Source of the DNA: Hofstenia miamia
Lineage: Eukaryota; Xenacoelomorpha; Acoela
NCBI GenBank assembly: GCA_004352715.1
Contig: SCFE01000111.1
Coordinates: 766,467 to 830,466 of the forward strand
Direction: 5' to 3'
DNA length: 64,000 nucleotides
The position numbers and the translations under genes are program-made. The notes beneath the pieces are model-generated. The model saw only the letters and a program-made list of their open reading frames with translations, had not been told where the DNA came from and did not search any database. Positions within the stretch are counted from its first letter, which is position 1; each line of letters begins with the position of its first letter. This document shows, piece after piece, positions 33,738 to 45,978 of the stretch.

Positions 33738-34670
33738 TTAAAACGATTGTCTGATGAAAGATGGGCAGCTAGATATGAAGCTATCAAAGCACTATCTATG
33801 GGTTATGTACACATTATTGAGGTTTTCGAGGACTTGTTTCAGAAGTTGATCAAAGGGCAGAATACAAGCCTGAAGCTACTGATTTGTTGGCGAAATTAAT
33901 AGAATTAGACAAAATTGTTTTGCTTGAACTTTGGAAGCGTATTATGAAGTAATGTCACAAAACCAATCTTTCCCTGCAAAATCCTACTTTGGGCTTAAAT
34001 CAAGCTGTTTTTAATATTCTGAGATCTCTTTTATTATACGTAATGGAACAATAACTAGCAGTATGTTTAATGAAATCGAAGCATCTGCAAATGTAAAACT
34101 GAATGTTACAATGAACAAATAAAGTGCATGCGGAAAAGGAAATATTTTGATATTAAGACACCAGATATGATTAGCAATAACTTTAGAATAGAAGTCTTTT
34201 ATACTATATTGGATCAGTTAATAGTTGTGTTGGAAAAGCGTATAGAAGCTTACAATTCAGTTTACTCTAAATTTGTCAAAGCGAGCTACCTTGAAGACTT
34301 TGAGGAATCAACAGAAAAAGAACTTGTTCAATTGTAGGATTACTTATTAATGCATCAGAAGACATTAATGCTGATGATAAATCTAAATCACTTGAACTTA
34401 AAATGTTTCTTCTTATTAAAAATACAGAACTAGCTCAAACATTTCCCAATGTTGAAATCATATTAAGAAATTATCTTTCAATCCTGGTGTCAAATTGCAC
34501 CAGGTGAAAGATCTTTAAAAAAACTGAATGAACTACAGAACAAAATTAAAGAAGAGCTCTTAAATTGGACTTCACTTATGAGCATTGAGCGTGATATCTT
34601 TCGTAGGATAGACTTTAAGGCCCTTATTACGGAATTTTCAAAACTTAAAGCAAGTAAAGGTTTGTTTTAA
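33738..34670 (+). pseudogene. hAT transposase relic with C-terminal dimerisation domain
   Basis: Translation in changing frames gives LKRLSDERWAARYEAIKAL (the 'L..TRW..R..A' block), then PEATDLLAKLIELDKIVLLELW, then SLQNPTLGLNQAVFNILRSLL, then a central open frame at 34128-34337, and finally a C-terminal part reading ERSLKKLNELQNKIKEELL, SIERDIFRRIDF and ALITEFSKLK up to a stop at 34668-34670. The last block matches the hAT dimerisation domain (ERSFS.LK..K..LR). This is the C-terminal half of a DUF4371/ZMYM1-like transposase, distinct in ends from the relic at 781-1879. Several frameshifts and internal stops make it inactive; the N-terminal half is gone or replaced by insertions. Confidence 0.85.
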
Positions 34671-35001
34671 AATTAGTTATTAAATCAGTGTATTGCTTTG
34701 TTAATTTGCAACCTTTAAAATTTAGTATATTAATTATCAAATTATATTATTCCAAAATTCATGTATCTAAAGGAAGATCCACAATAATATTCCTTGGGGC
34801 CCGAAGTAGATGTTTTGCCTATGGCCAAAATTTTTCTTAATCCGCCCCTGCAAATACTTAACAGCTTTAACTGCAAAGTGTTGACATGTACTTGGTATTC
34901 GAATGATGATTTGATTTTCTAGCTTTGTGACAAATTTCAACTTCATAAATATTTCGGTTGGATGCATGCTTTTGTTGCATTGATTGGCTTCGCCTTATGA
35001 A

Positions 35002-36532
35002 CAGGGACCGGATTTATAGTTGACTTAAATTGCCGTATAGTTAACTATATAGTTGATTTAAAAAACGAAATAGTTGATTAAATAGTTAATTTAAATTAAA
35101 CCATGGCGTACTTCATTAGTGAAGTACGCCACGAATTAAACGAATATCCAAGAATTTTTGCAATGTTTCATGTGTAATGTTTGCTGCGTTAATTTCCTTT
35201 GGCTTCATGAGACTAAAAAATCTCTCAACTTCGCATGAGGTCAAAGGAGCATACAAAAAAGATGCTGAATTTTTGCGTAAAAATTCGAGCGCCTAATTTT
35301 TCTCTAAAAACTTTCTGAACTTCTCCCCTGCATCAGTGCCATAGAGTTGTATTAGCGAACTTTTGTATCAAATCAAATTGCTGCATTGCCGTTAAACCAT
35401 CTGTCTGAAGTTTTTTTGAACTTCCAATGCTGGTTCCTGGGGCAAAAGCATAGAAAGTTCGTTCTGTGAAAAGGGATCTTGAAAGGCTGTTACTAGGTCT
35501 CTCGTAATAAGTCTTTCATTTTCCGGATCCAGCTCTTTTACCCAGTCATAGATTAAATCCCAGTTTGCCAGAGCACTTTTAAAAGCAGCAATGCAAAAAT
35601 TTGCTTTTTGTTTCTGCCGTCTTACATCTTTCATAGCCAGATGTTGTCGCATGAGAAAGACGTGTCACATAAACCAGGTTTGGAAAAATGGATTTCAAGG
35701 CCTTACCAGCTTTCAAGCAATACGCAGCCCCATCTGTCACAAGAAATCGAGTTTTTTCTGGCATAACGTCCAAAGTGCGGTATATACATTCAGATATAAG
35801 TTGGGAAACGACAACACCCGTTCCATCACTTTCATTGCAACCAGATACGGTTTCGCAGGTGAATGAATAGATCCAACAAGTAATGCTGCTACGCTTTCGT
35901 ATTTTTGATTTTTTGTTTCATCAAAAATCAGATAAAGATCCTGGGTATTCAGAATGTGTACCATATTTTCTTTAACCTTGTTGACAACCAATCAATGTAC
36001 TTTTTTACGGAGCGAACCGTTCCGATGGTAACTTGCAACCTACTTTAGCTTCTAGAAATCTTCGGAAATCTTCATCCTCAAGTTTTGTAGAAGGAACGCC
36101 CGCCTTTGCTAGTGCTTTTGCCCATTTTTCTGCTCTCCCATTGTCCGTAAAATTCAGTTGTTGTTGCCATTTTTGCTTGTCCAATTTTTCGTTTTTGATA
36201 TGCAGTGCTGTTTTCAAATGCTGGGTGACGTGCGATTTCTTGTCGTGAGATATTGCAGTTTCACAAACCTTGCAAAATAGAATGGATCCATCAATAACTT
36301 TGAAACAATTGCTAATCGAGCAACATTTCCGCAGTCGAGCTAGCACTTTTAACCTGTGGCATTTTGTGTATAATATAATAATTAAGAGTGATGTTTGATT
36401 TTGGTACAAGTATGTAAATAACAGATAAAACATGTGTACATATATAAATAGACTAATAGTTGATTTGTTCTAATTGGTCAAAATAGTTGAAATAGTTGAA
36501 AATATGTAATAAACTATTTATACTGCTCTCTG
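35002..36532 (-). mobile_element. hAT transposon, 1531 bp, perfect 8-bp TSD
   Basis: The element begins CAGGGACCGGATTTATAGTT and its other end, read inverted, is CAGAGAGCAGTATAAATAGT. The flanks cttatgaa at 34994-35001 and cttatgaa at 36533-36540 are an exact 8-bp duplication. Subterminal regions at both ends contain many atagttga motifs (six or more), likely transposase-binding repeats. A perfect 11-bp hairpin (35105-35130, ggcgtacttca/tgaagtacgcc) lies inside. The transposase relic is on the minus strand. Confidence 0.93.
35392..36433 (-). pseudogene. hAT transposase relic, zinc-finger type (CGGBP1-like group)
   Basis: Four overlapping minus-strand frames follow one another. 36433-36005 has a zinc finger FCKVCETAISHDKKSHVTQH plus a second HIKNEK block. 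35991-35737 reads DLYLIFDETKNQ with a first-aspartate DET motif, then LVGSIHSPAKPYLV. 35773-35579 reads TRFLVTDGAAYCLKAGKALK with the second-aspartate 'tDaA.Ym..a' motif, then LVYVTRLSHATTSG. 35652-35392 contains helical sequence. The order fits RNase H-like hAT transposases whose N-terminal finger resembles CGG-repeat-binding proteins. About three frameshifts separate the pieces and the C-terminal part is short or missing, so it is not functional. The frames still being long indicates fairly recent inactivation. Confidence 0.85.
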
Positions 36533-36540
36533 CTTATGAA

Positions 36541-38024
36541 GCAGCCAACTAGATTTTTATATTTGTTTTCCTACAATGAATATCAGTGAGTAAAATGTAA
36601 AAAGATTTATTATATTATTTTGAATTTCATCGAATAATATTGTATTTTATATTTAATATAAAACCAAAACATGCTATCAACACAATACTCGACTACGTAG
36701 AGTAAAGCAAAGAGAACTTTAAAGTTGATTTCTGATGCGGATGGCTGCTTAGCACGCTTACATTTTGTCATTCTCATGAAATTTATTTGATTATATTAAA
36801 TTTAAATGCACGGCGTCATAAATTAGACAACCAGATGCCAAATAACTAACATGCTCTTCTATCAAAAGGAGTGCGAAATTTATTGCTTCCGAATGTTCAT
36901 GTACCGGAAGAAGTTGATGGGAGTTGCTCAGTGATTTAGCCAATATATCGGGCTAAATATATCTAAATCAAATTTGCCAAAATATTGATATATTGCAATA
37001 ATATTTGATGCAACAAAAGGTTTGGAGTAAATGTCAATAGATCAGCAAGAAAGCTCTACAATGCTCTTTATTACACATGACTTATAAAGTTGCTTTGGCT
37101 GGTAATATTATCAGCCCCTGTTCAATGGTGGTAAATATTTAAATAAGATCAGCTTAGTTTCTTAGTTGATTTGTTAAAATAATGCGTATTTTGTAATATA
37201 AAGGTATACACCGATCATTTTTGCATTAAATTGCAGAATATGTAGTCGATTGTTCAGTTTAGTCTAAAACGAATGTTCTGAAGAAATGTATGCATTGTTT
37301 AATTTGTTTAATGTATTTAAATGACGAAATTACCTGATGCCTATAAAAACCAATTGCTTTAAAAATAATTAAATATGCTTCAATTATTCTTTCTTGTTAA
37401 TCGACAATATGAAAAGTGATGTGCAATTTATACATATATACCAAAATGGGTTTGTACTATTTGAATTTACCTTCAATTGTTTGAAACTTTTTATATTTAT
37501 GATTCAAGCATTTATATGTTCCTTGTTTAAGACGTGCGCTTGTTACTATGTGTGAAGGTCACTGCAATCTATTATCTGCAGGATGGAGTCAATTTTTAAT
37601 AAAAAGTAAAAGCAGCCCTGTTGATAATTACTGTGCATGCAACTGCAAAAAGCAATTTAAATAAAAAGCTGGAAGCAATGGAATTGTAATGGAGAACTTT
37701 TCAAAGTGCAAATTCGTCTATGGAAGCAGGTGTTGACCAGCAAAAACATACAATTACCAAAACCCAAGTGGACTTTTCAGTTTTTAGGTCGACCAGACTG
37801 ATATTGTGTTAAAAAAAAATTCTGTAAATTGGAGCTCAAAGTGCTCGCATGTATTCTTAATAAGCACTCTTGTCCAATGAGCTTTATTGCAAACACCTTA
37901 TACTTGCGGCCTCCAATTTCCACATATAGGATGCAATGATGAGAAGCATTACTGTAATTCAGAAGTCGTTATGCACATATTGAAAATAGCTAATTGGGTA
38001 TTTTGTTAAATCAACTGAGGGCCC
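36541..38024. other. No recognisable feature
   Basis: AT-rich; no supported gene. Confidence 0.5.
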
Positions 38025-38510
38025 TGCAAATATTCGAAATTCGAGACCCAAAATATCAATTCGCATTCAAGTACTCGAAACCAACTCGATATTAGCTCGA
38101 ATGACACCTGTTTTTCTTCAATGTTTCCCTGTAATGACTAAGACTCCAACGAATGTGTACAATTTATCAGAAATGGCATATACATGTATAGTGTACGTGT
38201 AGTATAGGGTATAATAATAATAATCCGCTAGTGGGCAGCTGCCAGAAATGTCATAATCAGGTGCCGGATTAGACATGTACCTTCGGATCAATAACATGAC
38301 CACATCACCACAAGATTTATTCTGATTTGTGAAGAGGGTTGTCATTTTGGGCTTTTGACGGTTGAGTAAAAATGTGTTTAGTTTAAGGGTTAGCTTATCC
38401 GATAAAAAAGTATACATAGATGTACACGTATACAAACAATATTGGTATACATCAACTATGTGTATAGTATACGTATAACAATGGTATACGTATACGTATA
38501 CCGTCGCACC
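38025..38510. repeat. TCGA-rich patch followed by GTATACGTATAC-rich sequence
   Basis: 38025-38100 has repeated attcgaaattcgag/actcgaaaccaactcg motifs like those at 52386-52475. From 38180 to 38500 alternating gtatac/gtacgt/tacgtata motifs are frequent, densest at 38455-38500. No coding frame. It may be a worn transposable element, but ends could not be set. Confidence 0.4.
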
Positions 38511-40373
38511 CTACAACTCGCACGGGTCTAAATCAACTATCATACATTATTTGAAAAAATGTTACACTTCGTCTAGCAATGAAGTGAAGATTTGTTTCTC
38601 TATAAAGATGTCTGAGTCAGTAAGTAAATAATAATTGACTTTTGTGTTTTGCAAAATGAGAATAAACACATTGCGCAGTCAAAAATATATAAATGTACAT
38701 TTTCTCGCTAAGGAAAATGTAAAAGTGATGAAGTTAAGGCGTTTCAATATAAATGTGATACTAAAAACAATTGCATGTTTGCAGTAGCACTTATTTGTTA
38801 AATTAAAAAATTTCCCACTGATGTCAAAGAAATATTTAACTTTCTTGTCATGGTTTTGTGTTTCTAATTTGTTTTACCAATGGCAATATAGTCACATGTA
38901 CGGTTGTTTATACTTCTAGCGAAATTGAAAAATTTAAGCATTTCCTAAATGTCATCATTGAATTCATAAGTGCTTTGCATTTAATAATGCATACTAACGC
39001 TGCATTATTCTCCACTTGATTTCACTTTCTACTAATACTAATTCCTTCTCCATCAGTAGTTTTTGCACTGAAATTTTGCATTTTGCATGCACTCATTTGT
39101 GGGATTAAGGTAGCTGTTGTTATCTCAATATTAATATCAATTAATATTTTAATATAAAAACTTTGTTTTTTGAGTCAACTGCTATTTTTATTTCCACCAC
39201 TAAATTTAAAGGAGGAAAATATATCAAATGAATTGAAATTTTCAAAAATAACTTTAATTTATCGCCCTATTTTAGTTTCTGTGGAATTTTTTTCAGAATA
39301 TTAGTTGAAATCTCACCATTTCAATATTATAAAGGAACTTGATTAACCTTAAACAGTATGATGTCCTTTTAAAAGACAAATGATTATAAGATAAGCTTCT
39401 AATCAAATGGTAATGTCGAAAGACATTGTTTTTTCACACTTTCAACCACAGAAATCCTGTTTATTTTTGTTATTGGTTGGTATGTAAATTATTTGATCAC
39501 AACTTAGAGTTTTGAACTTGACCTAACGCATTTAATCTAGCATTAGTTTTTCACTTGAACATTGGCTTAGTTAATGTCTGGATTTTGAAAATTTTATAGT
39601 TCGTTGTATTAGTAACTTTGGAAATGGTTTATAATTTGAATGATTTACTTCAAGCTAACCGTTTCTCCTTAAATAAACCAATGAGCAAAATATCATAAAC
39701 TATAAATTAATAAATTTTGGTTACTACAATTATATGAAGTTAAAATGTTTTTGTACTGTACATATAAAAATATATAAAACTTTCAAATATAATATAGTCA
39801 AATATATTTGTAAAAGATAGGTTGGACAGTTCAAGGTTAAAATATATGTACATTGTTTGTAACGAATGATTAATTCCTTCTGATTAATAATGTTCAGTTA
39901 ATCAAAATTCCCGAATTAGAAATCCATAATCCTCCATATGTAGTTTCTCCGCTGCAATAATTAAATTTAAACAATGCATCAAATTCTCTTATCATTACAT
40001 TAAATTTCGAGAGATAATTTACATGAGCTTTTTACATTTTTCATTGTTTAATTTTTTTACTCGCCAATAAAATTCTGATCCAGTATAATCCTAGTATGAT
40101 ACGTAATACCCATGGACGCCTTCATGTTGGAATGATTGCAGAATGACGTATTAATTTCAAATACCTGTAGTTATAAACTTCTGCTCCAGGGAAACGTTTC
40201 CAATAATGCAGATAGCTGGATTTCTAATAAGTGATGAAAAAACAGTTTATGATTATATGCGATTAATATTACATCGAATACGTATTTTACACAAACATGA
40301 AATTGTTTATGCAGAGCTATGCGGAATAATTGATTTTCAAAGTTCCTCCTTCCAATGCCATTGATTTTATACT
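38511..40373. other. No recognisable feature
   Basis: AT-rich, no supported gene. Confidence 0.5.
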
Positions 40374-40445
40374 ATGGATTGTCATCTTATGAAGGATTAC
40401 GAATTAGTCATGGATTGTCATCTTATGAAGGATTACGAATTAGTC
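40374..40445 (+). repeat. 36-bp tandem duplication
   Basis: atggattgtcatcttatgaa followed by ggattacgaattagtc occurs twice in perfect tandem (period 36, a multiple of three). Confidence 0.95.
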
Positions 40446-41049
40446 CTAATTGTAAATTTCTAATGAAATTCAAACAATTTTTTCCAATGCGTTTCATTGT
40501 TATTTACGTTCAGGAAATTGTTTCTGCGAACAGAGTGCAAACGGTATCAAGAAAATCAATGACAAGATTTTGAGGCTATTGCAATTTTATAATTTTCTCT
40601 TAGTATCAACCTGTGATACTATCGGGCCGACGAAAGAGAAAGTGGAAACAATTCTCTATCTTTTAAAGTTTTTACATTTAAAATATTTTCATCCGTTCGT
40701 GAGTTATAAGCTTCACAAATTTTGAAAATTTCCTAATGGAAATAGGGTAATGCTTCTTAGAAGTTATGAAAAGTTTATGCCCCAAAGGTTAAGTAGGCTA
40801 TATTAAGAAAAACTTCGATGAATAGTTTAATGAATATAATAATGGAAGTAGACGATTGCGCTCATTTTGCTTTATATAGAAAATAATAGAGTTGAAAGCA
40901 ATAAAATGATTCGCGAAATATTTTCTATTAAAATATAGCAATAAACTGTATGATATTATATAGTTCCCTTGTTAATGGCATTTTGTGTTCAATAAAACAT
41001 TGTTATTACTATACGTCGATTTCACATGCCCTATGATTTATGTACATAT
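40446..41049. other. No recognisable feature
   Basis: AT-rich, ending in an AT tract at the gap. Confidence 0.5.
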
Positions 41050-41051
41050 AT

Positions 41052-41088
<37 letters not shown>

Positions 41089-41945
41089 NNNNNNNNNNNN
41101 NNNNNNNNNNNNNNNNNNNNNNNNNNNNNNNNNNNNNNNNNNNNNNNNNNNNNNNNNNNNNNNNNNNNNNNNNNNNNNNNNNNNNNNNNNNNNNNNNNNN
41201 NNNNNNNNNNNNNNNNNNNNNNNNNNNNNNNNNNNNNNNNNNNNNNNNNNNNNNNNNNNNNNNNNNNNNNNNNNNNNNNNNNNNNNNNNNNNNNNNNNNN
41301 NNNNNNNNNNNNNNNNNNNNNNNNNNNNNNNNNNNNNNNNNNNNNNNNNNNNNNNNNNNNNNNNNNNNNNNNNNNNNNNNNNNNNNNNNNNNNNNNNNNN
41401 NNNNNNNNNNNNNNNNNNNNNNNNNNNNNNNNNNNNNNNNNNNNNNNNNNNNNNNNNNNNNNNNNNNNNNNNNNNNNNNNNNNNNNNNNNNNNNNNNNNN
41501 NNNNNNNNNNNNNNNNNNNNNNNNNNNNNNNNNNNNNNNNNNNNNNNNNNNNNNNNNNNNNNNNNNNNNNNNNNNNNNNNNNNNNNNNNNNNNNNNNNNN
41601 NNNNNNNNNNNNNNNNNNNNNNNNNNNNNNNNNNNNNNNNNNNNNNNNNNNNNNNNNNNNNNNNNNNNNNNNNNNNNNNNNNNNNNNNNNNNNNNNNNNN
41701 NNNNNNNNNNNNNNNNNNNNNNNNNNNNNNNNNNNNNNNNNNNNNNNNNNNNNNNNNNNNNNNNNNNNNNNNNNNNNNNNNNNNNNNNNNNNNNNNNNNN
41801 NNNNNNNNNNNNNNNNNNNNNNNNNNNNNNNNNNNNNNNNNNNNNNNNNNNNNNNNNNNNNNNNNNNNNNNNNNNNNNNNNNATATATATATATATATGT
41901 ATATATAGAACATGTGATATATGTATATATATATATATATATATA
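41050..41945. repeat. (AT)n microsatellite around a 794-base gap
   Basis: AT dinucleotides run into the N stretch at 41089-41882 from both sides, so the gap probably consists of or follows a longer AT repeat. Long frames spanning it are artefacts. Confidence 0.95.
41089..41882. other. Assembly gap, 794 N
   Basis: Undetermined bases within an AT repeat. Confidence 1.
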
Positions 41946-41949
41946 ATAT

Positions 41950-44291
41950 ATATAATTTTTTGTTGCAAGGGGAATAAAGGTATTGTGTAGTACAATTTGT
42001 ATCACAGTTAAAAAAGGGCAAACTGCATCGATTCATTTTATATATATCTTATCAGCAATGTCATATTTTCTGATCTCGTGTTGAAAGAAAATATTCTAAC
42101 AATATGCAATATCACTTTGGATTTTTGATGCTCATTATTCCGAGAAGCTATTGCCAAATTTGCTCCCCCAATAGACGATATATATGTAAGAAAAAAGCGT
42201 AATAAACATAGTTAAGTATATAGACAAATACAAATATCTACTCTGCCGAATCAGCTTCATGGAAAAAATAATTTTCTTCGAGTAAAGCAGGAGTATTTTC
42301 TGCAGTCATCTTTTCATCGGAATCTTAAAATTTCTGCTTACGATTTAAAGAAGCCGATAATTTCCCTTTTACCAATATTTTTTGTATAATGATAGTATGC
42401 CGCAAGGACAGTTAGAATTGCAGTATGCCCACCTAATACATTGGAATGGGGTACGAAACTTATGAATAAGATTTTTTCATATCTTACCTAAAACTTTCAT
42501 TTTACAACAGTAAAACCTTAAAAAGATATGTTAGTGAAACTAAAGATAACTAAAGAATGATTTTTTCAGTGTTTGACATTATAGAAAGTTAAAGGAATAT
42601 TTTTTTGTATTATTGTATTTATTCCGTATCTAGTTATTCTAGATGTCCTTGCCTTCAGACATGGATTTCCCATACTCATGAAATTTTAATCTGACTGGAG
42701 AGATTAATTGCCATGAACTAAGACAAACATATATTTGTTAAAAAAATGCGATTTATTTATAAAATTATCGACGTTGATTGAAACACGCATCAATAACTTT
42801 AGTTTTGCAACATTGATTTCCTTAATATTTACCCCCTCCCCTTTCTTTTCTAAACATCACTTTTAAAGATATCTAGAAGGGCGTTCGTTTCAATTCACCA
42901 CTGCTTGTAAAAATCAATGTTAAGATTTCAGTCCTTCGTAATTTAAGGAATTAAAATTATTTTTGTGATCATAAACTGACATTGTTGATAACACCTGGCT
43001 TCTAGATTAATCATGGATTTCTCTTTGTGATTTAAAAGCAATGCTTTGCTCTATTCGTAATATTAGTGAGCAATTTATTGGCTAGAATAGACATGCAAGG
43101 AATAATGTGTCTAATAATTTCTCTATCACTTCGGCAACAGCAGCATTATCAAACATTCTATCCGTGATATTTGTGATTACGACAGATCTTTGCTTGACGT
43201 GACGTTCAGTCATGATAAGAGGATTTCAAACAATTTTCCTAGTATACTATTCTAAAAATTAAGAGAATAATCACAACATTACATAAGCGCAGAATTACAT
43301 AATTTTTCGATATGTTTTCCATACAATATTGTTTCAATGCAATGACAATGAATATACGTATATATTTTGTACTACTCTTTTCTATTTTGGATATACAGTA
43401 AAAGTAAAACCTATTAGAAAATAAAGTACTTCAAGAAGATGAACTTAGAAAATGGAACAATACCATGCGTTTGAAGACTGATTTAGCATTTTTGTAAATT
43501 AAAAATATAACTTTCAATCCACGTACTTTGCTAATAAAATTTCACTTGTGCATTTCTACGCGTAGTCAATTTAATCAATTTGGATGCGAATGGAAGGTCA
43601 TTGAGTTCATTAGTTCATTAGTTCGTTAAGCTTTTATTTTAATTTAATAGCACCTGCTCATTCATAAATTACCCATTCTGAAGTCTAGTCAGTATTCTTT
43701 CCAATAGTTCTGCTTAAAGAACGAATTTCATGAAATTCAACATGAGAAAGGTAGTACTTTAACATAATTTATAGCCAATTGATTTTTTCAATTTTATAAA
43801 TAAAATACATGCCAATAATCCGAGTTATCATCTATCAAGGTTTCTGATTTAGAACTAGTAGTCATTTTAAGGTTTGTGAATGTTTTTTTCAATTCTAAAT
43901 AAAATGTATCGCTGTAGAAAACTTTTACTCCATGTATTGTCACAGGATGCTAGTTTCACATTGTCACTCATTTTAAATGGAATATTTTTAATGGAAACAT
44001 CGACTTTTCAAAATAATTATCAAATTAATGCAGTATTTTCTAAGATTTAATTGGAGTTTTTGTCAAACCAGCAGTTTACTGCTTATTGAGGAGATTTTAA
44101 GTCTACAATTAGGTTTTGCAGAAATTAAAACTTATATGCTGTAGATCTGATAATTTCACTGATTTCCTATTAAATTTGTGAACACTTCCCAATTTCTAAC
44201 GTATTTTTTATTGACTTCCGAATGTGGTGTATCATACAGTGGATCTGTTGCATTAGGTATCATTTGCAAGATGTTTTTTCCTGCGTTTTAG
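41950..44291. other. No recognisable feature
   Basis: More than 2.3 kb without supported gene or element. A triplet of ttcattag-like 8-mers occurs near 43605-43630. Confidence 0.5.
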
Positions 44292-44457
44292 ATTTATTTC
44301 TAGCTAGTTCAAGGCAGAAATATTTTATTTCCATGACGTTCAAAAGAAGGAAATTCTCATTGCCATGCTCACTGCTTTTTTCTGTTGGGATATTAATACA
44401 ATCGCCGACTAATCTCCACAGAAAAATTAATTTTAATCTACTAGTAATGATCTGCAG
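44292..44457 (+). CDS. Possible internal exon, weakly MFS transporter-like
   Basis: A 166-bp segment bounded by a pyrimidine-rich acceptor (ttttttcctgcgttttag, ending at 44291) and a consensus donor (ctgcag|gtatgagt at 44458). One frame is open throughout and continues before and after. It reads FKRRKFSLPCSLLFSVGILI and ends LLVMICR. A basic turn after which a hydrophobic helix and a terminal arginine follow recalls the loop 2-3 region of major facilitator transporters (GRR...LL..s.lf.iG), where the protein would sit in a membrane; the glycine of that motif is absent. No neighbouring exons were found. The family idea is weak; the splice-site pair is the better evidence. Confidence 0.27.
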
Positions 44458-45035
44458 GTATGAGTTTACTTGCAAGGACAGGGGCAGTCATAAAAACTTC
44501 GCGTCTTCAGGGGTTAAAAATATTGCATGAAACTTCAGACAAAACTGTCATGTTCATAATAAATTTGATTTATACTTACTTAAATATGAGGGTTGAGGGA
44601 CCAGTACAACATGGGGACCATACTAACTTTTTCAATTTCAATCGGGAGCGATTGGATTGGATATTTTTTAACATATTATATTTGCTAAAGTAAAATATTT
44701 AATATTTCTATTCAATATTCAATTTGATTAATATATATAAAATTTTAGCGTATTTATGTTTGTTTAAGTACGTGCCAGAAACAGAAGTACGAGACCAGAA
44801 CTAAGTCCCATAGGATTAGGCGAGGATCGAGTTCAGGATTAGGTTTTCAAAAATGTGTGGCTCGCCGGTATCTACAACATATCCATGAGCAATTGATAAT
44901 AAGTTTTCATTATTTTATATTTTGTTATATCTTGAAATATTTGCTAAAAAATTGAACTTTTATGTTTAGCGAACGGATACCCAGAAAATTTTTTGCGGGT
45001 ACGGCCAAGTGAAGGCTTACATGACATATAACTGA
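44458..45035. other. No recognisable feature
   Basis: No supported gene. Confidence 0.4.
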
Positions 45036-45434
45036 TAGAGCTGGGCACCAGCCGGTTGAGCATCTGCCGACGACATATTTTAGGTCAAACCAGCCGCCGG
45101 AAAATTTAGACGGCTGAGCCAATTGATAACTAAAACTATATGAGGACAAATGAAATTTGTCACAAAAAGGAAGCCGCATTTAATGTCCTTGATGTGGTAG
45201 TGACGTTTAGCATTGATTTGGTTTTGTCTTATTATTTATTAATCTAATTGCCTGTAAGCAAATGAAGAACCATTTTGCAGATAGATAGTTTCACAATATT
45301 GCTTGCATCGTATACTGTTTTTTACAGGGCTATAGGCCTATGTTGAATATTATACAGTTTAATCCATTTGTATAGATGTCGCTCAGCCAGCTGCGCCGCC
45401 AAAAGTATTCGGCTGACGGCGGCACCCACCTCTA
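45036..45434 (-). mobile_element. Short hAT-type element (TAGAGCTGGG family), second copy
   Basis: Starts TAGAGCTGGGCACCAGCCGG and ends cggcacccacctcta, with the same interior as 24093-24520 read on the other strand (for example cagggctataggc here versus gccagtagccctg there, and the degenerate gtttcacaatattgc). Subterminal gccgccgg/ggcggca motifs are preserved. No target duplication is evident (ataactga versus tttacaat), so it is older or has a mutated flank. Confidence 0.85.
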
Positions 45435-45612
45435 TTTACAATTGGATATAAAACGAACAATACAAAAATAAACATAAAACACCACCGACCCTTTGTATCT
45501 ACCTTCCAAGGGGGAAGCAATCATAGAAATAATTTCATTCTTTAGTTTCAAAACTACTGCCAATATACAAACTTTACATCAAAGCAAATAAGAGTAATTT
45601 TAAAATGTCTAT

Positions 45613-45823
45613 CTAAATTTCCATCACCATAGAATACCCAAATGTGGTGTTCTCATAGAAGAATTTCCATCCCCAAGAACAGTAAATGACAATGGACATC
45701 CCCATACTAATGGTAGCTCTGAGTGCAAGCAGTTCCAGTGTCCCGGGTTGCGAGGACGCGATCTTGCAGGCATTGTGCTCTTGGAAATAATCTAGGATAA
45801 GTACACGTGTCAACTTAAATATA
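45613..45823 (-). CDS. Possible terminal coding exon, membrane segment, weakly Frizzled-like
   Basis: The minus strand is open from an acceptor-like ttcatatatttaag (45824 upward) to a TAG at 45613, 70 codons including the stop, with markedly more balanced base use than the flanks. It reads VLILDYFQEHNACKIASSQP then LLALRATISMGMSIVIYCSW and GWKFFYEN. A YF.E.N motif followed about 20-25 residues later by a hydrophobic helix ending in an aromatic/tryptophan cluster recalls the segment between the sixth and seventh membrane helices of Frizzled-class receptors (CYFYE.., then VGI.S..W.WS.KT), but key residues differ. No other exon of such a gene was found in the window. It could be a relic or an unrelated membrane protein. 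Confidence 0.27.
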
Positions 45824-45978
45824 TGAAGTTATACTGCTATTTTGGCTTACGTATTTCGATGTATTTTCTGTACCAGATAAGTTTCGAGTTATGAGTAATA
45901 CGACTAGACATTTAGCTAAACTTTTAGATAAATAATTTCGTATTGGACTTCGTTTGAAAAATAATCAATTGCATTTAA

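Larger units (their letters stand above)
32477..34850 (+). mobile_element. hAT transposon, 2374 bp, perfect 8-bp TSD
   Basis: Ends CAGTGGCGGGTTAAC and, inverted, CAGGGGCGGATTAAG (12 of 15 identical). The flanks caaatact at 32469-32476 and caaatact at 34851-34858 are an exact 8-bp target duplication. The element carries a decayed transposase (33738-34670) in the same orientation, and its 5' part has absorbed at least one other insertion (fold-back structure at 33205-33550; a CAGGGGCGTAACTAC terminus at 32590). The target duplication is intact although the coding part is broken. Confidence 0.93.
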
